From the NCBI GenBank assembly GCA_965203755.1, contig OZ241910.1:1-64000 (forward strand): 64,000 nt of DNA, written 5' to 3'. Below are positions 60,006-64,000 of the stretch, piece by piece (the first letter of the stretch is position 1; every line of letters starts with the position of its first letter). The position numbers and the translations under genes are program-made. The DNA comes from UBA6055 sp965203755. Its GTDB lineage: Bacteria; Chloroflexota; Anaerolineae; Aggregatilineales; Phototrophicaceae. The notes beneath the pieces are model-generated. The model was not told the DNA's origin, searched no databases, and saw only the letters and a list, made by a program, of their open reading frames with translations.

Positions 60006-61391
60006 CTATTCCCGTCCCGCGCCAAGCACATCGATAAACTTAATCGTCGCCTGAATGCCATTGAAAAAATGCTGCAAATAGATATTCTCGTTCGGCCCAT
60101 GCGCCCGACCGCTCTTCAGCCCATAGCTCATAATGACGACTTCATCAGCCACTTTCATGCACTCAAATGTAATCGGCACGCTGCCGCCCGAACGTTCAAA
60201 CACCGGCTCAATGCCCCAGGCATGGGCATAGGCAGCGGCGGCCGATTGCATTGCCAAGCCATCCACATCGAGCAGCACCGCTTCCGCGCCTGATCCGCTT
60301 GGATGAACTTCAACCCTTGCGGTTGCCGGCGCGATGTCCTGGATATAATCGACAATACAGTTGATAATGCGCCCCGGATCTTGACGCGGCACCAGCCGAC
60401 AGGTGATTTTGGCGCTGGCGCGGGCTGGCAAGACTGTTTTCATACCAGGCCCAGTGTAACCGCCATGGATGCCATTGATTTCCAGCGTTGGCCGCGCGCC
60501 CAGACGTTCCGGCAGGATATATTCAGCTTCTCCCCAGACGGCCGGCGCATTGACCACAGCGTCCCACTCGCGCTGCAAGAAAGGCTCAACCTGCTTTAGC
60601 AGTTGGCGGTCTTTCGCGGTGACATTGATGACATCATCATAAAAACCGGGCGCCGTTACCTTGCCGTTTTGGTCATGCAGGCTGGCAAGGATTTCAGTCA
60701 ATGCCTGGATTGGATTGTGTACCGACCCGCCCCAATGTCCACTGTGCAAATCGCTGACCGGCGCCTGGACATGGATTTCCAAGGCGGCAATCCCGCGCAG
60801 GCCATAGGTCAGGCTCGGTTGGTTTGGCGCCAGAATCGCGCCATCCGAAATCATGGCGATGTCAGCCGCCAGACGTTCGGGATGTTTGGCGATAAAGGCG
60901 TTGATATTTTCCGAACCCGATTCCTCCTCCCCTTCCAGCGCCACCTTGAGATTGACCTTCGGTTTTTCATCGCCTGCCAGCCACGATTCAACCGCCTTCA
61001 AGTTGGACATCACGTGGAGTTTGCTGTCCACAGCCCCACGGCAGAAAAGCCGTCCGTCTTTGATGGTGGGTTCAAAGGGATCGGTTTCCCAGCCATCCTC
61101 GATTTCGGCTGGCTGCACATCATAGTGACAATAGATGAGGAGAGTTGGCGCATTGCTCCCGGCGCCGTCCCATTCTCCCAAAACCAATGGGCAGCGTCCT
61201 TCCGGCATCAGAACCACTTCGGCGCGGGTCATGCCGATGTGAAGCATCATTGCCCGAAGCCATTCAGCGGCGGCGGCAACGTCATTGGCATGCCGCGGCT
61301 GGGCGCTGATCGTTTGCATTTTTAACAGCTGGATGTACTCTTCAAGGAAACGGTTTTGATGCGCTTTTGCGTATTGGTATGGACTGCCCAT
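60006..61391 (-). CDS. M20-family metallopeptidase (dipeptidase-like)
   Basis: 461 residues. Di-zinc site motifs are YCHYDVQP (His, Asp), RGAVDSK (bridging Asp), EGEEESGS (catalytic Glu and ligand) and ISDGAIL (Asp); a C-terminal His ligand is likely in GRAHGPNE. The inserted dimerisation domain contains LRGIAALEIHVQAP and DLHSGHWGG. It resembles the carnosinase-type dipeptidases and probably degrades peptides in the cytoplasm. It has its own transcription unit. Confidence 0.85.
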   Translation of the reverse strand: MGSPYQYAKAHQNRFLEEYIQLLKMQTISAQPRHANDVAAAAEWLRAMMLHIGMTRAEVVLMPEGRCPLVLGEWDGAGSNAPTLLIYCHYDVQPAEIEDGWETDPFEPTIKDGRLFCRGAVDSKLHVMSNLKAVESWLAGDEKPKVNLKVALEGEEESGSENINAFIAKHPERLAADIAMISDGAILAPNQPSLTYGLRGIAALEIHVQAPVSDLHSGHWGGSVHNPIQALTEILASLHDQNGKVTAPGFYDDVINVTAKDRQLLKQVEPFLQREWDAVVNAPAVWGEAEYILPERLGARPTLEINGIHGGYTGPGMKTVLPARASAKITCRLVPRQDPGRIINCIVDYIQDIAPATARVEVHPSGSGAEAVLLDVDGLAMQSAAAAYAHAWGIEPVFERSGGSVPITFECMKVADEVVIMSYGLKSGRAHGPNENIYLQHFFNGIQATIKFIDVLGAGRE

Positions 61392-61575
61392 GATTTTAAC
61401 CTGCCTTGACTTGGGTTATCTATCAATGAAAACTAGATGCGCGAATTGCCGATGATTTATGGATTGCGTTGCGGATGCTGCCCGACCACTGGCAGATGGG
61501 CTTACAGGTCTTGGCGGGCGATGCTTGGGGGAAAGGGGATGCCGCTGATGCTGGCGCGCCGCCAATGCTGGGATA

Positions 61576-61794
61576 TTATTCCGCTTTGGGTTTGCCCTTG
61601 TCGGAAAAAATTTCCCCCAAATTTTTGACCCGTTTCATGGCGCAAACCTCATCCAGGACCAAAACAGCGCGAAGAGAAGCGGACCCCAGCGCAGCCAGCT
61701 TCTCTTTCATGCTGTAATCATCGACAAAATACAGACGAACTGCCAGGGCCAGCCAAGCCAGCCCCGACAGCATGAAAACCAGCGTCAAAGCCAT
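61576..61794 (-). CDS. Small membrane protein, 72 aa
   Basis: One or two hydrophobic helices at the start (about 3-24, LTLVFMLSGLAWLALAVRLYF) and a charged C-terminal half (MKRVKNLGEIFSDKGKPKAE). It starts three bases after the stop of the family B gene upstream, with GGGGA before it, so it is the last gene of a five-gene chain. It has no family B signature. Confidence 0.55.
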   Translation of the reverse strand: MALTLVFMLSGLAWLALAVRLYFVDDYSMKEKLAALGSASLRAVLVLDEVCAMKRVKNLGEIFSDKGKPKAE

Positions 61795-61797
61795 TCG

Positions 61798-61998
61798 CTA
61801 TCCCCGCCAAGCCAACTCAAGGACGGTGACGGCGATTAGCAAAAACACAAACAGCGCGGTCAACAGCAGAGCGCGCTGGACGTCGGACAGAGGCTTGCGG
61901 ATAGGCGGATGATGACGCGTAAGCGGCTCCAGCTTCCTATTCATCCACTTATTCGGCGCTGGACCATGGTGACCATGACCAAAAAAATCGTCGTTCAT
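61798..61998 (-). CDS. Small membrane protein, 66 aa (family B)
   Basis: A His/Gly-rich start (FFGHGHHGPAP), then TRHHPPIRKP as in the protein at 45652, and one C-terminal helix ending IAVTVLELAWRG. The leader GGCAGGAAGGAGTAACGAGC precedes the ATG. It belongs to the recurring family of tiny membrane proteins and lies in a minus-strand series after the GH127 gene. Confidence 0.65.
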   Translation of the reverse strand: MNDDFFGHGHHGPAPNKWMNRKLEPLTRHHPPIRKPLSDVQRALLLTALFVFLLIAVTVLELAWRG

Positions 61999-62019
61999 GC
62001 TCGTTACTCCTTCCTGCCT

Positions 62020-62256
62020 TTATCGTACAAACACACACTTAACCTCATCGCAAAAACGCCAAGATGAGCCAAAAAAACCTAAGCCAAAGACGATGACAAA
62101 GATGATGAAACACACAAACAGCGCGGCGTACAGCAAGGCGCGCTTGATAACCCGGCGGATTGGCGGTTCAAAAACTGGTTGAATGTCTCCATAAGCGCCA
62201 GCTGGATGCAGCCACTGCGGATACTCCGTTTTGCCGTGTTTCGTTCCCTTGTTCAT
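62020..62256 (-). CDS. Small membrane protein with Pro/Tyr/Trp-rich N-terminus, 78 aa
   Basis: A paralogue of the gene at 16168: a basic start, YPQWLHPAGAYGDIQPVFEPP, and IRRVIKRALL leading into one helix (about 40-60). The C-terminus differs and has CDEVKCVFV, similar to the VxCV end of family A. GGAAGGAATAACGAGC precedes the ATG. Confidence 0.65.
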   Translation of the reverse strand: MNKGTKHGKTEYPQWLHPAGAYGDIQPVFEPPIRRVIKRALLYAALFVCFIIFVIVFGLGFFGSSWRFCDEVKCVFVR

Positions 62257-62271
62257 GCTCGTTATTCCTTC

Positions 62272-62463
62272 CTATCCCCGCAAAGCCAACTCAAGGACGG
62301 TGATGATGATTAGGAAAAGCGCGAACAGCGCGATCCACAGCATAGCACGCTTGAATTCCGTCCGCTCTGACGTGCCTAAATCCGTTTGAGTGTGCTTTTC
62401 CTCCGTGCCATAAATGCCTGACATTTGTTCATCTGCGAAGTCAGGGCGTCGATCACCGTACAT
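62272..62463 (-). CDS. Small membrane protein, 63 aa (family B)
   Basis: An acidic and Thr-rich N-terminus, then FKRAMLWIALFALFLIIIT and the family ending VLELALRG. KRAMLW is also found in the protein at 15633. GGCAGAAAGGAAAAATAG precedes the ATG. Confidence 0.65.
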   Translation of the reverse strand: MYGDRRPDFADEQMSGIYGTEEKHTQTDLGTSERTEFKRAMLWIALFALFLIIITVLELALRG

Positions 62464-62466
62464 TTC

Positions 62467-62700
62467 CTATTTTTCCTTTCTGCCTTCATCGGCATCAAGA
62501 CTGTACACGCACACAACCTCGTCATCCATCACGCGCCAGCGACCGCCCGCGCAAGGAGCACTTAGTCGGTTATGTTCAAGAACGCCCAAGATAATAATGA
62601 GTAGGATGACAAAGAACAGAATACGGCGGGCAATAGATCTCCAAGTCCCACGTCCTCTTACAAGCAATCTGGCTTTATGGTTAATCGGTGGCATTTGCAT
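62467..62700 (-). CDS. Small single-pass membrane protein with paired cysteines, 77 aa (family A)
   Basis: The third member of the family seen between menB and menE: a basic start, one helix (about 28-43), LEHNRLSAPCAGGRWR and VVCVYS. GGCAGAAAGGACAAAGC precedes the ATG. It is the first of the five small genes after the GH127 gene. Confidence 0.65.
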   Translation of the reverse strand: MQMPPINHKARLLVRGRGTWRSIARRILFFVILLIIILGVLEHNRLSAPCAGGRWRVMDDEVVCVYSLDADEGRKEK

Positions 62701-62746
62701 TTTTGCTTTGTCCTTTCTGCCTTTGCGCGGATTTTGTTTCCCCTCA

Positions 62747-64000
62747 TTATCGGCGAGGAAGCCAGACGGTCATCGCATTGAGGCCGCGGTTGTTCCAGGC
62801 ATAATAGGGAACCAAGGCAATATCGATATCTTCTTCGGATTCACTGCCTATTTCCGAATACAAGCTGTCATCCCGACCGGCCTCATAAACGCGCCGCGCT
62901 TTGCCTTGAAGCACAGTCAGGCCGCCTAACAGTTCCTTTTCTAATCTGGGAGTCAGCTGCATTTCCGCTGGGGCGAATACCTCAAGAATAGAGACATCCG
63001 ATGGCAGGTCGGCCGCTTCCAGACAATAAACAATTGGCCCGCGCATGACGGCAGCGTGATTTCTTATTTCTTCTGCCTTGGGGTGCGCTTTGATGATCTT
63101 GGGCTTCATAGGCAGGTCAAGCTCAATCACATCGCCTTTATGCCATGCCCGTCTGACTTCAGCATAAGTTTTGGGCTGGAGCGCCAGGTCAGTCGGCTCG
63201 CCATTGATCTTCAGCTTGGCGCCGTTGGTCCAGCCTGGGATTCGCAGCATCAAAGCGACCGCATGGCTCGGCGCGTCGTGAATGGTGATTTTGACCTGCT
63301 GCTCCCAAGGATAATCCGTTTCCTGGCTTAGCGCGAAGGTCGAGCCGTCTGGAAGCGCTGTATTCAGGCTGCTGCCGCCATAAAGATGTACCCAAAGCCC
63401 TTCATCAGACTGGCTGTAGACCCAATTATGCAGAAGGGCAAGCGTGCGCGCGGTGTTGGTCGGGCAGCAGTAACATCGGGAAATATACCATCGCTGATAA
63501 GAATCCTGGCTTAATAAAACATGATCCTGTCCATACCAGCGAAGCGGATTCGTATAGCAAAAGGTGATGCCGTCCAAACTCATTGAGGAGAGCATACTGT
63601 TGTACAAGACCAACTCCACCATGTCGGTATATTGGGCATCGCCCGACAAGTTGAGCATGCGCCAGTTCCACATCGCATGGGCGATATTGGCGCAGGTCTC
63701 ATTGTAAGCGGTTGCGTTCGGCAGCTGATATTCGAATCCAAACGCCTCATGCACTGTTCCCCCGGTAGCTTGGCCGCCCCATTCCGGCCGCATCGAAGCG
63801 CCATGATGCAAAGCCGAAGTGCCGCCGGTGATATACATCTTGCTGCCGACGGCATTTTCCCAAATTCGCTCCAAAGCCTGCAATAGCCCATCGTCGCCGG
63901 TTTCGGCATAAACATCGGCCGCGCCACAATATAAATAGCCGGCGGTCACGGCGTGTCCAACCGCTTTGGTCTCATCGCGCAAGGACTGTCCCGACTGGTT
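62747..64000 (-). CDS. GH127-family beta-L-arabinofuranosidase-like enzyme (5' end outside the window)
   Basis: The C-terminal 417 residues of a larger protein; the frame continues past the window edge. Family motifs: NETCANIAHAMWNWRM with the zinc-binding Glu and Cys, and YISRCYCCPTNTAR with the Cys-Cys pair, one of which is the nucleophile in GH127. AVGHAVTAGYLY and MYITGGTSALH match the catalytic (alpha/alpha) barrel. It removes L-arabinofuranose or a similar sugar from glycans. No signal peptide can be judged because the N-terminus is missing. Confidence 0.85.
   Translation of the reverse strand, partial: NQSGQSLRDETKAVGHAVTAGYLYCGAADVYAETGDDGLLQALERIWENAVGSKMYITGGTSALHHGASMRPEWGGQATGGTVHEAFGFEYQLPNATAYNETCANIAHAMWNWRMLNLSGDAQYTDMVELVLYNSMLSSMSLDGITFCYTNPLRWYGQDHVLLSQDSYQRWYISRCYCCPTNTARTLALLHNWVYSQSDEGLWVHLYGGSSLNTALPDGSTFALSQETDYPWEQQVKITIHDAPSHAVALMLRIPGWTNGAKLKINGEPTDLALQPKTYAEVRRAWHKGDVIELDLPMKPKIIKAHPKAEEIRNHAAVMRGPIVYCLEAADLPSDVSILEVFAPAEMQLTPRLEKELLGGLTVLQGKARRVYEAGRDDSLYSEIGSESEEDIDIALVPYYAWNNRGLNAMTVWLPRR

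Noticed and set aside
60603..61325. Plus-strand open frame of 240 codons opposite the M20 peptidase gene
   Set aside because: Antisense shadow of a gene with a full set of metal-site motifs.
61437..61717. Short plus-strand frames between the peptidase gene and the small membrane-protein series
   Set aside because: No ribosome-binding site and overlap with the better supported minus-strand gene at 61576-61794.

Overview
The window looks like part of a chromosome of a heterotrophic, carbohydrate-scavenging bacterium, most plausibly a Chloroflexota (Anaerolineae-like) lineage. That placement is inference. It rests on moderately high G+C, several sugar ABC loci, GH116 and GH127 glycosidases, beta-helix surface proteins that open with a CTLADAIxAAN motif, and menaquinone genes. 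No rRNA, tRNA or CRISPR array was recognised.

Layout. 0-6 kb: a truncated gene end, a short exported peptide, a divergent sugar-acid module (dehydratase-like plus semialdehyde dehydrogenase on minus; RmlD-like reductase plus zinc dehydrogenase on plus) and two small membrane proteins. 6-12.8 kb: a TetR regulator with a perfect upstream palindrome, then menF-menD-menB, two small paralogous membrane proteins and menE; menA lies separately at 48.2-49.1 kb. 13-22 kb (minus): a sugar ABC operon (binding protein, two permeases) interrupted by an EcoRI-type adenine methyltransferase and continuing into a beta-helix protein, small membrane proteins and a GH116 glycosidase. 22.6-25.4 kb: a polyol-type dehydrogenase and an SDR whose 3' end is repeated 0.93 kb downstream, bracketing a hydrophobic peptide and a five-zinc-ribbon protein. 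25.4-32 kb (minus): a second ABC operon, with a frameshifted beta-helix protein, a Gfo/Idh/MocA oxidoreductase and a sugar isomerase-like gene.

32.2-38.3 kb is a phage-derived island: two collagen-like tail-fibre-like genes that share shuffled modules, a portal-like fragment between them, and a chain of overlapping small genes ending in a lysozyme-like gene. 38.5-45.6 kb: a shikimate dehydrogenase-like gene and an FGGY kinase (minus), divergent from a third ABC locus ending in a ribokinase. 46-51.5 kb: a nucleotide-sugar epimerase, unknowns, menA and two glycosyltransferases. 51.6-58.9 kb: a class III aminotransferase and a fourth ABC locus followed by an HpcH/HpaI aldolase, a 2-hydroxyacid dehydrogenase and a cupin. 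58.9-60 kb: an AT-rich islet with a three-helix membrane protein between two paralogous Q/N/S/P-rich small proteins. 60-64 kb: an M20 peptidase, five small membrane proteins and a GH127 glycosidase cut by the window edge.

Themes: none of the four ABC loci encodes its ATPase, so a shared ATPase elsewhere is likely. Each has a hairpin between the binding-protein gene and the first permease gene. A recurring set of tiny membrane proteins, with similar leaders just before their start codons, is scattered through the window.
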